This document shows, in pieces, positions 16,648 through 26,447 of a stretch of 64,000 bases of DNA. The stretch's first letter is position 1. Every line of letters starts with the position of its first letter. The translations under genes were made by a program, and so were the position numbers. The notes beneath the pieces were generated by a model, which saw only the letters and a program-made list of their open reading frames with translations, did not search any database and was not told the origin of the DNA. The DNA comes from Mucilaginibacter terrigena (GTDB lineage Bacteria > Bacteroidota > Bacteroidia > Sphingobacteriales > Sphingobacteriaceae), in contig NZ_SEWG01000006.1 in assembly GCF_004168255.1 (NCBI RefSeq), forward strand, positions 162,652 to 226,651. Reading direction: 5' to 3'.

Positions 16648-18384
16648 ATGGATAAAAGGATGATAAGCAAATACAGGAAACCGGCTTTGTATGCGGGTGG
16701 CTTGGCTTTGGCTATAAGCATATGGAGTTTTAACGACGATCTTTTCCAGATATCCAAAAACCTGGATGTTTTTGCATCGGTATATAAAGAGGTGAACATT
16801 AACTATGTTGATGATATCAACTCGGCTAAGCTGGTTAAAACGGGAGTTGATGCCATGCTGGAAGGATTAGACCCTTATACCGAGTTTGTCCCCGAATCGG
16901 AAATTGAAGATTACAAGCTGCATTATGTAAGTACCCAATACGGCGGTATTGGCGCAAGTATCTTCCTGCGCGATAAAAAAGTGTACGTATCTGATGTATT
17001 TGAAGGGTTCCCGGCGCAGAAGGCCGATATCCGACAGGGCGACCAGATGTTAAAAATAAACGACATTGACCTTGCCGGCAAAACAAACGACCAGGTGAGC
17101 CAGCTGCTTAAAGGATCTAAAGGCGCACTTATAAAGCTTTTGATGAAGCGCGAAGGCGAGGCCCCCGTGGCCAAAAGCCTGATGCGCGATGAGATAAAGC
17201 AACCCAATGTGGTTTACTCGGGCATGGTAGGGGGCAATATGGGCTACATCAAGCTTAATAAGTTCCTGGAAAACTCTGCCGAGGAAGTAACCACCGCGCT
17301 TATAGCTATTAAAAAAAATAACCCCAACGGTATTATCCTCGATCTGCGCTCCAACGGCGGCGGCATCCTGCAGGAGGCTGTTAAAATTGTGAACCTGTTT
17401 GTACAAAAGGGCGTGCAGGTGGTATCGCAAAAAGGAAAAATAAAAGAAAAGAATTTTACATATAGCACCGTTGCTACTCCGCTTGAACCAAACCTGCCGC
17501 TGGTAGTATTGGTTAACGGCCGCTCGGCATCAGCATCAGAGATCGTTGCAGGGGCCTTGCAGGACCTGGACAGGGCGATAATTATAGGCCAGCGCAGCTA
17601 CGGCAAAGGCCTGGTACAGCAAACCTTTAACCTGCCGTACAACAGCCTGGTAAAGGTAACCGTGGCTAAATACTACGTACCATCGGGCCGGTGCGTTCAG
17701 GAACTGGATTACACCCACCGTAAGGATGATGGCAGTGTGATAAAGGTGGCCGATTCATCTATCCACGAGTTTAAAACCAGGAACGGCCGCTCGGTTTATG
17801 ACGGCAGCGGTATATACCCCGATGTTTTTATAAAGCAGGATAGGTTTGCCAATATTACACAAGCGCTGGTAAGCAAGCTGCTGATATTTGATTATGCTAC
17901 CAAATACCGTATAGATCACCCAAAGGCGGTTGACCCTAAAACCCTGGTATTAACCGACGCGGAGTATAATGATTTTATCAAATACCTTGACGGGAAGAAT
18001 TACACCTACAATACCATTTCGGAAAAAATGCTGAACAGCCTGAAAACCGAAGCAACAAAAGAGAAACAGTTCAGCGAAATACAAACGGAATACGACGCTT
18101 TGAAAGCCAAAATGGCGAGCAGTAAAAAGAACGACCTGCAGCTGCATAAGGATGAGATAAAACAAGTTCTTGAAAATGAGATCGCATCGCGCTATGCATA
18201 TGAAAAGGGCCGTTACGAGGCTAACTTTAAATACGACAAAGAACTGGCCGAAGCCATAAGAACCATGCAGGACAAACCACAGCTGGCATCGATACTTAAA
18301 GGCGTAGGCGATTATAAAACCATTGGCAAACCCGTATTGGCCATGGCCGTTAAAAAGGATGATAAGGATAGCGACGACGATTAA
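16648..18384 (+). CDS. S41 family carboxy-terminal processing peptidase
   Basis: Membrane-anchored or periplasmic serine protease of the CtpA/Prc type. From ATG 16648 (AAGGGTG just upstream) the 578-residue product starts MDKRMISKYRKPALYAGG with one TM/signal segment (about 12-28). The PDZ domain spans about residues 92-170 (YGGIGASIFLRDKKVYV to GQDQMLKIND-type core). The S41 catalytic core follows: ILDLRSNGGGIL, the Ser-containing VNGRSASASEIVAG and Lys320 in RSYGKGLVQ. The C-terminal 150 residues are helical and highly charged. It likely trims exported proteins. The longer TTG reading crosses a terminator and is rejected. Confidence 0.93.
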   Translation: MDKRMISKYRKPALYAGGLALAISIWSFNDDLFQISKNLDVFASVYKEVNINYVDDINSAKLVKTGVDAMLEGLDPYTEFVPESEIEDYKLHYVSTQYGGIGASIFLRDKKVYVSDVFEGFPAQKADIRQGDQMLKINDIDLAGKTNDQVSQLLKGSKGALIKLLMKREGEAPVAKSLMRDEIKQPNVVYSGMVGGNMGYIKLNKFLENSAEEVTTALIAIKKNNPNGIILDLRSNGGGILQEAVKIVNLFVQKGVQVVSQKGKIKEKNFTYSTVATPLEPNLPLVVLVNGRSASASEIVAGALQDLDRAIIIGQRSYGKGLVQQTFNLPYNSLVKVTVAKYYVPSGRCVQELDYTHRKDDGSVIKVADSSIHEFKTRNGRSVYDGSGIYPDVFIKQDRFANITQALVSKLLIFDYATKYRIDHPKAVDPKTLVLTDAEYNDFIKYLDGKNYTYNTISEKMLNSLKTEATKEKQFSEIQTEYDALKAKMASSKKNDLQLHKDEIKQVLENEIASRYAYEKGRYEANFKYDKELAEAIRTMQDKPQLASILKGVGDYKTIGKPVLAMAVKKDDKDSDDD

Positions 18385-18387
18385 AAG

Positions 18388-18500
18388 CTGCCCCCTAACC
18401 CCCTAAAGGGGGAATAAAATATTAAAAGCTTGTCCTTATTAAAGGCAGGCTTTTTTTGTAGAATAAAATTTGGCTCCCCCTTCAGGGGGCGGGGGGCTCT
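18388..18500. repeat. Pair of G-run/C-run interspersed repeats flanking a terminator
   Basis: CCCCCTAACCCCCTAAAGGGGG at 18391-18412 and CTCCCCCTTCAGGGGGCGGGGG at 18474-18495 are copies of the same palindromic family seen near 1570 and 33900. They bracket the S41 terminator. Confidence 0.6.
18424..18458 (+). terminator. Terminator after the S41 protease gene
   Basis: AAAGCTTGTCCTT / AAGGCAGGCTTT imperfect stem followed by T7. Confidence 0.75.
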
Positions 18501-18580
18501 GTAACATCCCTGTTATAGCGTGCAAATGGGTTAAACTATAGCGGTCCTATAGTTGTCATACCTGCAAAAAACATACAATT

Positions 18581-19090
18581 ATGAAAAAGATAATAATTAC
18601 TGCAGCGATATTTTTAAGCTGTATAGCATACAAATCAGCCGATGCGCAAATTAGTTTAAGCATTAACATTGGCAGCCAGCCAGATTGGGGGCCAGTAGGT
18701 TACGACCATGCCGATTATTACTACATGCCCGATATCGATACTTATTACGATGTGCCTGCCCACCAGTATGTTTACCTGGAAAATAACGCCTGGGTACGCC
18801 GCGCAAGCTTACCTGCAAGGTACAGCAATTATAACGTATACAACGGTTATAAGGTAGTAGTGAACGAGCCAAGACCATGGACCCGCGCAACCGTTTACCG
18901 CACTAAATATGCAAGCTACAGGGGCCATACAGGGCAAACCATTATCCGCGATAGCCGCGATGTAAAATACCGTAACCATTGGGTTAGTAAAAATAACCGC
19001 CCGGTACGTGTAGAACACAGCAAGGTAATAAAAACCAAAAAAGTGAAGCATGATAATGGCAAAGGCCATGGCCGCGGGCACAGAAACTAA
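18581..19090 (+). CDS. Uncharacterised secreted protein, Tyr-rich with basic tail
   Basis: A 169-residue exported protein: signal peptide residues 1-22 ending SADAQ. The mature N-terminal half is rich in Tyr, Trp and Asp (QPDWGPVGYDHADYYYMPDID and YYDVPAHQYVYLENNAW), and the C-terminal 40 residues are Lys/Arg/His/Gly-rich (KVIKTKKVKHDNGKGHGRGH). Similar short secreted proteins are common in Sphingobacteriaceae but have no assigned function that I know of. The basic tail could bind polyanions; this is conjecture. A strong bidirectional terminator follows. Confidence 0.75.
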   Translation: MKKIIITAAIFLSCIAYKSADAQISLSINIGSQPDWGPVGYDHADYYYMPDIDTYYDVPAHQYVYLENNAWVRRASLPARYSNYNVYNGYKVVVNEPRPWTRATVYRTKYASYRGHTGQTIIRDSRDVKYRNHWVSKNNRPVRVEHSKVIKTKKVKHDNGKGHGRGHRN

Positions 19091-19110
19091 TTCCCCCTCC
19101 ATCATATATA

Positions 19111-19149
19111 CAACAGCAAAGGCCCTTTATTCAGGGGCCTTTTGCTGTA
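19111..19149. terminator. Bidirectional terminator
   Basis: ACAGCAAAGGCCCT / AGGGGCCTTTTGCTGT stem with T- and A-runs inside the lower stem; shared by the convergent genes at 18581 and 19158. Confidence 0.8.
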
Positions 19150-19157
19150 TAAAGGGG

Positions 19158-19775
19158 TTAGCTATTGTTTTGCAGGATACCGGTAACCAGCGATTTCCAT
19201 TGCGGTACAGATAGGCCTTCGCGGGCGGCAAGGGCAATAATGGTATTGCGCACGGTATCGTAAAGGCCGGTGTCTTTATTATTTGGGGTTTCGTTACGGC
19301 CGTGTACGGCAGCGCTTACATGGTTCTGGTAACGCTCTACAATAAAAGTACTGGTAGAGTTATGGCTGAAAAAATGAGCAGTGGCCTTATCGGGGTGCCT
19401 GGGGTTGGCAACCGGCCTTACGGTCATGGTGATATATTCGCTTTCGGCATCCGCGTCTTCCAGTTCTTGTATGGCTTCAATACGCACCCATTCCTTACCA
19501 TCACCAGCCATCGGGCCGGGTGCGGGCAGGTTAATGTAAAACAGGTCGCCCTTTTCGGCCATCTTGTAAACCTCGTTACCCGCGGCATCTGTTATGGCAA
19601 ACTTTGCCGAGTGCGGCCCGCTTAATACATGCCATTGCGATATATCCTTCAGCCTGTCCTTCGCCAATAAAAACAGGTGGTGCGCATCAGGTACGTTTGC
19701 ACAATCGGCAAATTGTATGATATCGGTTTTCTCCCCCTCGGTTTGTACGGGTATATTGTCGGCGGCGTTGTTCAT
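19158..19775 (-). CDS. Uncharacterised soluble protein
   Basis: A 205-residue protein without signal or membrane segment; I do not recognise the family. The N-terminal half is acidic (ITDAAGNEVYKMAEKGDLFYI), the centre has a run IEAIQELEDADAESEYITMTV and a conserved-looking RPVANPRHPDKATAHFF, and the C-terminus is helical. Codon use and base composition match the neighbours, so it is probably a genuine core or lineage-specific gene. It stands alone between two terminators. Confidence 0.65.
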   Translation of the reverse strand: MNNAADNIPVQTEGEKTDIIQFADCANVPDAHHLFLLAKDRLKDISQWHVLSGPHSAKFAITDAAGNEVYKMAEKGDLFYINLPAPGPMAGDGKEWVRIEAIQELEDADAESEYITMTVRPVANPRHPDKATAHFFSHNSTSTFIVERYQNHVSAAVHGRNETPNNKDTGLYDTVRNTIIALAAREGLSVPQWKSLVTGILQNNS

Positions 19776-19837
19776 GGTATGTTAATATATATCCTTACAA
19801 CATAGGAGCTAATGGGGTTGTTTTAGCCGGGCTACAC

Positions 19838-19870
19838 AAAAAAAGCGGCCTTTTTCAAAGCCGCTTTTTG
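19838..19870 (-). terminator. Terminator of the xylose operon
   Basis: AAAAAGCGGC / GCCGCTTTTT stem with a long A-run on the left plus side; it lies 20 bases after the SSS transporter stop codon. Confidence 0.85.
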
Positions 19871-19889
19871 GTATCTGAAATTTCCTCTA

Positions 19890-21590
19890 CTACCAGAAGA
19901 AGGAATACAATGCTACGATGATACCGCCTACAATAAGCGCACCGGCTGTAAACGCGCGCGATGTTTTAAACATAGATGCGTCAATTTCCAACCCGTTGGT
20001 TTTAACGCCTTTGGCCTGGTCAATTTTTGATATGATGATCATCCCAATCACACATAAAACGAATACAAAACCCATACGGTCTATAAAAGGGATCTCGTAT
20101 AGTTTGGTCACCTTATCATCCTGCAAGGCTTCTTTCGCAAAGCCATAAGGGTATAAAAAGCTTAAGTCGGCAAAGCGTGGCAATAGTTTAAAAAACACCG
20201 AAAATATAAACCCGCCTACTGTAGCAAACAAAGCCGCGTTGGAGGATGCTTTTTTCCAGAAGAAACCCAGGATGAACATGGCAAATATACCCGGCGATAC
20301 AAAACCTGTGTACTCTTGTATATATTGAAAGCCCTGCTTGCCTTCGCCCATTAAGCGCTCGCCAATTACCAGCGACATGATAACCCCTAAGGCCATAGCC
20401 ACCAAAACAGACCATTTGCCCAATACCACCAATTTTTTTTCGCTTGCCTGTGTGTTGATAGCCTTTTTATAAACATCCAGTGTAAAAATGGTGGCAATGC
20501 TGTTTGCCTTGCCGGCCAACGAGGCTACAATAGCCGCTGTAAGCGCTGCAAACGAAAGGCCCTTTAATCCGGCAGGTAAAAGATTTAAAAGCGAAGGGTA
20601 GGCCTTATTTACATCTGTAACACCCGATGAGCTTAACATCTCCTGGTGAAACATCCCCCTTTGATAAAGCACATACGCCGCAATACCCGGTAATACCACA
20701 ATAACCGGCATCAGCAGTTTTAAGAACGCCGCGAACAGGATACCCGCGCGGGCGGTTTTAAGGTCGGCACCCAAAGCCCTTTGGGTTATGTACTGGTTAC
20801 ATCCCCAGTAGTTAAGGTTAACAATGATCATACCGCCTATAAGCACCGATAGGCCCGGCAGATCCATGTAATTGTCATTCTCCTTTTTAAATATCATATG
20901 GAAGTGGTCCGAAGCCTCATTATGTAATATTTTGAGTCCCGAAAGTATGGAATGGTCGGCGGTATGTTTTGTTAATTCACCCAATGCGATATACGTGGCG
21001 GCTAACCCACCCAGTATCAGTACAAATACTTGTATAACATCGGTATAGCCAATTACCTTCATGCCACCCAGCGTTATAACAACAGCAAACACCGCTAAAG
21101 CAACTATACAGAAATAAATATTTAAGCCCGATATACCGCTTATGGCCAATGCACCCAGGTACAGGATAGACATGAGGTTAACCACGATGTATAACAATAG
21201 CCAGAAAATGGCCATTACCATTGCCACCGTACCGTTATACCGCTGATGCAGGAACTGCGGCATGGTGAAGATCTTATTTTTGAGGTATATCGGGATAAAG
21301 AATATAGCCACGATAATTAATGTTGCCGCAGCCATCCACTCGTAAGTAGATATGGCCAGCCCCATTTTAAACGCCGAACCGCTTGTACCTATAAATTGCT
21401 CGGCCGATATATTTGAAGCGATCAGCGATGCGCCAATTGCCCACCAGGTAAGCGAGCCTTCTGCCAAAAAGTAATCTTTTGATGTGGCATCGGCGTTGCG
21501 TTTGCGCCTGTATATCCAGTACCCATAAAAGGATACAACCAAAAAGTAAATAAGGAAGACGATCTTATCGCCAAAGGTAAGAGAGTTCAT
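19890..21590 (-). CDS. Sodium:sugar symporter (SSS family), probably xylose
   Basis: A 566-residue SGLT-type symporter with about 13-14 hydrophobic segments. Family features: the N-terminal KDYFLAEGSLTWWAIGASLIASNISAEQFIG, where the SNISAEQ stretch matches the Na+/sugar site of SGLTs, then GGMKVIGYTDVIQVFVLILGG and LNYWGCNQYITQRALGA. It is the last gene of the minus-strand unit xylB-xylA-transporter (45 bases after xylA). This context makes xylose the likely substrate; the sequence alone does not prove it. Confidence 0.88.
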   Translation of the reverse strand: MNSLTFGDKIVFLIYFLVVSFYGYWIYRRKRNADATSKDYFLAEGSLTWWAIGASLIASNISAEQFIGTSGSAFKMGLAISTYEWMAAATLIIVAIFFIPIYLKNKIFTMPQFLHQRYNGTVAMVMAIFWLLLYIVVNLMSILYLGALAISGISGLNIYFCIVALAVFAVVITLGGMKVIGYTDVIQVFVLILGGLAATYIALGELTKHTADHSILSGLKILHNEASDHFHMIFKKENDNYMDLPGLSVLIGGMIIVNLNYWGCNQYITQRALGADLKTARAGILFAAFLKLLMPVIVVLPGIAAYVLYQRGMFHQEMLSSSGVTDVNKAYPSLLNLLPAGLKGLSFAALTAAIVASLAGKANSIATIFTLDVYKKAINTQASEKKLVVLGKWSVLVAMALGVIMSLVIGERLMGEGKQGFQYIQEYTGFVSPGIFAMFILGFFWKKASSNAALFATVGGFIFSVFFKLLPRFADLSFLYPYGFAKEALQDDKVTKLYEIPFIDRMGFVFVLCVIGMIIISKIDQAKGVKTNGLEIDASMFKTSRAFTAGALIVGGIIVALYSFFW

Positions 21591-21635
21591 TTATGTGGGT
21601 TTAACTTGGTTTATAATTTGGGAGCCTAATAATAG

Positions 21636-22964
21636 TTATATATATCGGTTAATCAAATTTTCAAGATATTCCTGCTGCCCGCTGATGGTTGCCGGCTCGC
21701 CATTATCAACCGCGTATTTACGCAGATCTTCGAGCGATAGTTTACCGGCCTCGAAATCCTTACCCGCGCCGTTGTTAAACGAGGCGTAGCGGTCGGCACG
21801 GATCTTTTTATAATCAGACCGTTGCAGGATATCGTTAGCAATGATAAGCGCCCGTGCAAAAATATCCATACCGCCAACATGCGCGTAGAACAGATCGGCA
21901 GGATCAGTTGAGTTACGGCGGATCTTGGCATCAAAGTTTATACCGCCACCGCTAAAGCCACCGGCCTGCAATATGATCAGCATATATTCGGTAACCTCGG
22001 TAATATCATTGGGGAACTGGTCGGTATCCCAGCCGTTCTGGCTATCGCCGCGGTTAGCATCTATCGAACCCAGCAGGCCCGCATCCGCAGCCACCTGCAA
22101 CTCATGCTGAAAAGTATGACCGGCCAGGGTGGCGTGGTTAACTTCCAGGTTCAGCTTAAAATCGTTAAGCAGGTCGTACTTCTGCAAAAAGCCCAAAACG
22201 GTAGCCGCGTCATAATCGTACTGGTGCTTGGTTGGCTCGCAAGGTTTTGGTTCGATAAAAAAGTTGCCTTTAAAGCCCTGCTTGCGGGCGTAATCCTTAG
22301 CAGTATGCAAAAATTTTGCAAAATGTTCCTGCTCGCGTTTCATATCGGTGTTCAGCAGGGTCATGTAACCTTCGCGGCCTCCCCAAAACACGTAGTTTTC
22401 ACCGCCAAGCGCAATAGTGGCATCAATAGCCGCTTTAACCTGGGCGCCCGCGTGCGCCAGTACATGAAAATCGGGATTGGTAGAAGCGCCGTTCATGTAC
22501 CGGCGGTTGCTAAACAGGTTTGATGTACCCCAAAGCAATTTTACGCCACTATCGGCCTGCTTTTGTTTGGCGTAATCAACAAGGGCCTGCAGTCGGCGGT
22601 CGTTCTCATTAATATCGTTGGTATAATCAACCACATCCACATCGTGAAAGCAGTAATAGGGCAAATTCATTTTGGTGATAAATTCGAAGGCAGCGTCCAT
22701 TTTATCTTTGGCACGTTCAACGGCATCGGTTTTAACCCCCCATGGGAAGATGTGCGTAGGCTCGCCAAACGGGTCGGCGCCGTTACCACAGAACGAATGC
22801 CAGTATGCACAGGCAAAGCGCAGGTGGTCTTTCATGGTTTTACCGGCAACGATTTTATCGGCATCGTACCAGCGAAACGCCAGCGGGTTATCAGATTGCG
22901 GCCCTTCGTATTTTACTTCCCCTATTCCTTTAAAAAATTCCTTTTCCCCGGTTACAATTGCCAT
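21636..22964 (-). CDS. xylA: Xylose isomerase
   Basis: Converts xylose to xylulose using two divalent metals. Signatures: HTFPWG-type start of the barrel ([11 protein letters not shown]), [10 protein letters not shown] with catalytic His, [52 protein letters not shown] and [20 protein letters not shown]. At 442 residues it is the class II form. It sits between xylB (60 bases upstream) and the symporter gene, forming a compact xylose catabolic operon. Confidence 0.97.
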   Translation of the reverse strand: MAIVTGEKEFFKGIGEVKYEGPQSDNPLAFRWYDADKIVAGKTMKDHLRFACAYWHSFCGNGADPFGEPTHIFPWGVKTDAVERAKDKMDAAFEFITKMNLPYYCFHDVDVVDYTNDINENDRRLQALVDYAKQKQADSGVKLLWGTSNLFSNRRYMNGASTNPDFHVLAHAGAQVKAAIDATIALGGENYVFWGGREGYMTLLNTDMKREQEHFAKFLHTAKDYARKQGFKGNFFIEPKPCEPTKHQYDYDAATVLGFLQKYDLLNDFKLNLEVNHATLAGHTFQHELQVAADAGLLGSIDANRGDSQNGWDTDQFPNDITEVTEYMLIILQAGGFSGGGINFDAKIRRNSTDPADLFYAHVGGMDIFARALIIANDILQRSDYKKIRADRYASFNNGAGKDFEAGKLSLEDLRKYAVDNGEPATISGQQEYLENLINRYI

Positions 22965-23024
22965 AACAATTTATTTAGTGAATTATTGAATTAGTGATTT
23001 CTCGTCTTGATCGTTATCAGACAG

Positions 23025-24551
23025 TTATTTAGTAAACTCCTGTCCTGTCTCTTGCTTCTTGTTATCCTGCAGCCCTTCCAAATGCTTTTCAAGTATAGTT
23101 TTCCAATCCTGGTAAACAGCCTCAAACGCTTCGGTATTGGTAGGCTCAATATACCCAATCCGTTCGGCTTTGCTAAATGCTTCGGCTTGCGAAGGGAAGA
23201 TCCCGGCGCCTATACCCGCGCCTAACGCCGCGCCCAGGCTGCCATCGTTATTATAAAGTTCTACCGGTACGCCGGTAGCATTTACAAAAGTTTGGGTGAA
23301 CAGGGCGCTTAAAAACATATTGGTTTTACCCGCGCGGATAACTGTTGGGGTGATGCCGTTACCGCGCATGATATCCAGCCCATACCTGAACGCGCATGCA
23401 ATACCCTCCTGCGCCGCGCGGAAAATATGGGTCGGGGTATGCAGGTTCAGGTCGATGTTATGCAGCTGCGCCCCAATTTGCTTGTTGTTCAGCATCCGTT
23501 CGGCACCGTTACCAAAAGGCAGGATGCGCAAGCCATCGCTGCCCATCGGTGCTGTCTCGGCCAGTTCATTCATTTGCCGGTAGGTAAGCGATGCTCCAAA
23601 AGTATTTTTTACCCAGCGGTAAAGGCTGCCTGTGCCGTTGATGCACAATAATACACCCAGGCGCTTGCGCTCGTTGGTATAGTTAACATGTGCAAAGGTG
23701 TTCACGCGCGATTGCTTGTCGTAAGCCAATTGGTCGCTCACGCCATATATTACGCCCGATGTGCCCGCTGTTGCGGCTACCTCGCCGGGTTTTAGGACGT
23801 TTAATGATAAAGCGTTGTTGGGCTGGTCGCCGGCTTTGTAAGTAACCGGGATACCGGCCGTTAGCCCCAGTAGGGAAGCAACGTCAGCAGTCACCCTGCC
23901 ATGCGGCGAAAATACCGGTTTAACCGGTGGGAACAGCTTATCGCTAAAGCCAAAATAATCTACAATATCTTTAGATAGCCCGTTAGACCGGAAATCGAAG
24001 AAGATCCCCTCTGATAATGCCGAAGCCGAGGTGGTAATTTCGCCGGTAAGTTTCATGGCGATATAATCACCGGGAAGCATTATTTTATCTATTTGGGCAT
24101 ACACCGCCGGTTCGTTTTGTTTTACCCAGGCCAATTTTGAGGCGGTAAAGTTACCCGGCGAGTTTAGCATGTGCGATAAACAGGTTTCGGTACCGATGTC
24201 GCCGAAGGCTTTATCGCCAATTTCAACCGCCCGGCTGTCGCACCAAATGATGCTGTCGCGCAGAATTTGATGGTCTTTATCTACCAAAACAAGGCCGTGC
24301 ATCTGGTAAGCTATGCCAATAGCCAAAATATTTTTAGGATCGTAACCACCTTTTTTATAGCATAGCGCCAATGCTTGCTGCGTTTGCTGCCACCACATAT
24401 AGGGCGATTGCTCGGCCCAGCCGGTTTGCAGCGAAGTAATCGGCGACTCCTCATCTGGATATTGCGCGGATGCTATAACGCTTTGGCTTTCAGCATCAAC
24501 TACGCATACTTTTACCGACGAAGTGCCTATATCAATGCCTAATAGCAGCAT
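23025..24551 (-). CDS. xylB: Xylulokinase
   Basis: FGGY-family kinase phosphorylating xylulose to enter the pentose phosphate pathway. Visible: LLLGIDIGTSSVKVCVVD (phosphate-1 motif), QMHGLVLVD, the IIWCDSRAVE substrate loop, YKAGDQPNNALSLNVLKPGE and a C-terminal NDGSLGAALGAGIGAG segment. At 508 residues it has normal length. First gene of the operon xylB-xylA-symporter. The upstream gap to tRNA-Asp (about 177 bases) is AT-rich with no xylose-type regulator gene in sight. Control is unknown. Confidence 0.96.
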   Translation of the reverse strand: MLLLGIDIGTSSVKVCVVDAESQSVIASAQYPDEESPITSLQTGWAEQSPYMWWQQTQQALALCYKKGGYDPKNILAIGIAYQMHGLVLVDKDHQILRDSIIWCDSRAVEIGDKAFGDIGTETCLSHMLNSPGNFTASKLAWVKQNEPAVYAQIDKIMLPGDYIAMKLTGEITTSASALSEGIFFDFRSNGLSKDIVDYFGFSDKLFPPVKPVFSPHGRVTADVASLLGLTAGIPVTYKAGDQPNNALSLNVLKPGEVAATAGTSGVIYGVSDQLAYDKQSRVNTFAHVNYTNERKRLGVLLCINGTGSLYRWVKNTFGASLTYRQMNELAETAPMGSDGLRILPFGNGAERMLNNKQIGAQLHNIDLNLHTPTHIFRAAQEGIACAFRYGLDIMRGNGITPTVIRAGKTNMFLSALFTQTFVNATGVPVELYNNDGSLGAALGAGIGAGIFPSQAEAFSKAERIGYIEPTNTEAFEAVYQDWKTILEKHLEGLQDNKKQETGQEFTK

Positions 24552-24686
24552 GTGTATGTTCTTTTAAGATTACGTAAGCAGTAAACAATTGGTATGAAAA
24601 AACGAATTTAAAGTAATTTTTGAAAAAGTGTCTGTTTGACGTAAATAAAGCTAAAAACAATAAAAATGATAATTTTTTTAAAACGA

Positions 24687-24717
24687 CTTGTGTAAAACAA
24701 AAAGGTGCGTATATTTG
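24687..24717 (+). promoter_or_regulatory. Promoter of tRNA-Asp
   Basis: -33 CTTG (24687-24690), 19-base spacer, -7 TATATTTG (24710-24717), ending 11 bases before the tRNA 5' end. Confidence 0.65.
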
Positions 24718-24728
24718 CAATCCCAAAC

Positions 24729-24802
24729 GGAGTGGTAGTTCAGCTGGTTAGAATGCCTGCCTGTCACGCAGGAGGTCGCGGGTTCGAGTCCCGTCCATTC
24801 CG
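24729..24802 (+). tRNA. tRNA-Asp (GTC)
   Basis: Full cloverleaf: acceptor GGAGTGG/CCATTCC (one G-T pair), D-arm with AGCTGGTTAGAAT, anticodon stem CTGCC... with loop CTGTCAC giving anticodon GTC, T-arm GCGGG-TTCGAGT-CCCGT. Discriminator G; CCA is not encoded. It has its own promoter and a strong terminator, so it is a single-gene unit. Confidence 0.97.
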
Positions 24803-24821
24803 CTAAAAAGGGTAATAATCC

Positions 24822-24858
24822 TAAAAACGCTTAGATCATTGATCTAAGCGTTTTTTTA
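24822..24858 (+). terminator. Terminator after tRNA-Asp
   Basis: AAACGCTTAGATC-ATT-GATCTAAGCGTTT perfect stem with T7. Confidence 0.9.
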
Positions 24859-24879
24859 TAACCCAAAATACCCATTCAG

Positions 24880-25230
24880 TTAGTCGCGCAAACCTTCTAC
24901 TTTTACTGTTGTAAGGTTTTGGCTTTCAAAGGTCAGGTTAACAGATCTGTTTCCGTTTGGCCTGGTTCGGTGAATTACATTTTTGGGTATTGTAAACAGC
25001 TGGTTGGGGAACAGCTCAACCGTGCGGTCTTCCAGGTCGATAAATACCGAGCCTTCAATGATCAGAAAACTCTCATCCGAATCAGGGTGCAAATGCCAAA
25101 AATAAGGTTCGGTCATTACGCTCATTCTTACTACATGGTCATTTACTACGGCAACCGGTATATTGGTATAAACATTATTGGTTACAGCCGTTTGCGCAAT
25201 GTCAATTACAGTTAGGTTGTTATTATCCAT
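24880..25230 (-). CDS. Small cupin-domain protein
   Basis: A 116-residue single-cupin protein. Motif 1 is complete: HLHPDSDESFLIIEG (His-x-His-x4-Glu-x6-Gly). Motif 2 is PKNVIHRTRPNG with the third metal His. It could be a metal-dependent enzyme or a ligand-binding protein; no substrate can be named. I chose the ATG at 25230 (MDNNNLTVIDIAQ). The longer frame to 25287 runs through the terminator of the upstream gene and translates it. Confidence 0.85.
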   Translation of the reverse strand: MDNNNLTVIDIAQTAVTNNVYTNIPVAVVNDHVVRMSVMTEPYFWHLHPDSDESFLIIEGSVFIDLEDRTVELFPNQLFTIPKNVIHRTRPNGNRSVNLTFESQNLTTVKVEGLRD

Positions 25231-25249
25231 TTGTTTAAAAATTAACCTG

Positions 25250-25287
25250 CAAAAAAGCCCCGGATGTAAACACAACCGGAGCTTCAT
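25250..25287 (-). terminator. Terminator after the coiled-coil membrane protein gene
   Basis: AAGCTCCGGTTGTG.../...CCGGGGCTTTTTT hairpin on the minus strand; A6 run on the plus side. Confidence 0.75.
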
Positions 25288-25303
25288 GTATTTTAATAGA
25301 TCA

Positions 25304-26230
25304 TTATTTAAGCGTTATGCTGGTTTTACCCATTGTATAACCATCGGCATACATCAACACGGTATAAGTACCTTTTTGAAAGGGCGAAGGGTTTACCCAA
25401 TCGATTGTATAACCGCTGCCATCGTCCCTAAAATCGATGGACGTTTTATAGGTGTATTGCAGGTCCTGGCTATCGGCATTAAATGTGCCCGAGTCATTTT
25501 GGGTTATCAGGTTGCCGGTTGGGTCAATAATTCTGATGTAAATATCATGCAGGCCTTTTTCGGCAACGGCATTGGTAGCCACAATAAAATTGATCTTTAT
25601 TTTTTGTGCCTGTTTAGCTTTGGTAACGTCGCTTTCCTTACCGCTGTTTTTCACCTTATAGGCAACAACATCAGCTGTAGCCACTTTAATGGCCGATGCT
25701 ACTTTAACTTTGGTATCCAGTTCCTGGTTCTTTTGCTCAAGGTCGGTAGCTTTTTGGCTAACGGTAGCCAAATTAGTTTTTAAGGTGTCGCGTTCGGTAG
25801 CCAGGGTTGTATTTTGTTTTTTAAGTTCTTCGATATCGGCAGTGTACTTGGTAACAAAATACCTTAGCTGTTTAATATCTTCCTGGGCTTTGGTAAGTTC
25901 GGCAACGGTTAATTTGCCTTTTGCCAGTTCGCTTCGTAACACGCGTATCTTTACCCGTAACGAATCGTTTTTGGCCTGCATAGCTACCGACATTTTTGCG
26001 CGGCCTGCGTTAACCTGTTCTATCTGTGCTTCAAGGCTATCCAGTTCGGTTTGCAGCCTGGTTTTTTCGTCGTTTTGGTAAACAATTTTTACATCAGAAT
26101 TTTTCTTCTGCGTATACAGGTAAACATCGGTACCCAATAATGCAACCACAACAGCTATCAAAAAATAAATTACGTTTGAATTTTTTTTAGGCGCTTGTCC
26201 GGGTTGGTTTTCTACTGGTTGGTATTCCAT
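25304..26230 (-). CDS. Membrane-anchored coiled-coil protein with C-terminal beta domain
   Basis: 308 residues. A short cytoplasmic N-terminus (MEYQPVENQPGQAPKK) is followed by one TM segment (about 20-40, VIYFLIAVVVALLGTDVYLY). A long coiled coil spans about 55-180, rich in heptad Leu/Lys/Glu (LQTELDSLEAQIEQV and KKQNTTLATERDTLKTNL). A C-terminal beta-rich domain (about 205-308, INFIVATNAVAEKGLHDIYIR to YTMGKTSITLK) follows. Similar proteins occur across Bacteroidota, often annotated SMC-like because of the coil. A periplasmic spacer or adaptor role is plausible but unproven. Confidence 0.75.
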   Translation of the reverse strand: MEYQPVENQPGQAPKKNSNVIYFLIAVVVALLGTDVYLYTQKKNSDVKIVYQNDEKTRLQTELDSLEAQIEQVNAGRAKMSVAMQAKNDSLRVKIRVLRSELAKGKLTVAELTKAQEDIKQLRYFVTKYTADIEELKKQNTTLATERDTLKTNLATVSQKATDLEQKNQELDTKVKVASAIKVATADVVAYKVKNSGKESDVTKAKQAQKIKINFIVATNAVAEKGLHDIYIRIIDPTGNLITQNDSGTFNADSQDLQYTYKTSIDFRDDGSGYTIDWVNPSPFQKGTYTVLMYADGYTMGKTSITLK

Positions 26231-26447
26231 AGTAATTAGTTAAAGGTTACGATAACCGGCTGCTAAGCTGTATACGTTATCTTTCTTTTTTAATATCTAA
26301 ATAAATATAGGCAAAAAACTAACATTACGAAAGCTAAAGCCCTTATAGTACTTATATAGGCACGGGCTAAAATAAGTACAATATGATTAAAACACAAAAT
26401 AGGCGTAATTATTATACTAATACTAAAACTGCTTAGTTATGAGTTTA

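Noticed and set aside
22104..22994. Long open frames antisense to xylA
   Set aside because: Shadows of the xylose isomerase reading frame; no start context or signature.
24880..25287. Longer start of the cupin protein
   Set aside because: The extra 19 residues are translated from the terminator hairpin of the preceding gene.
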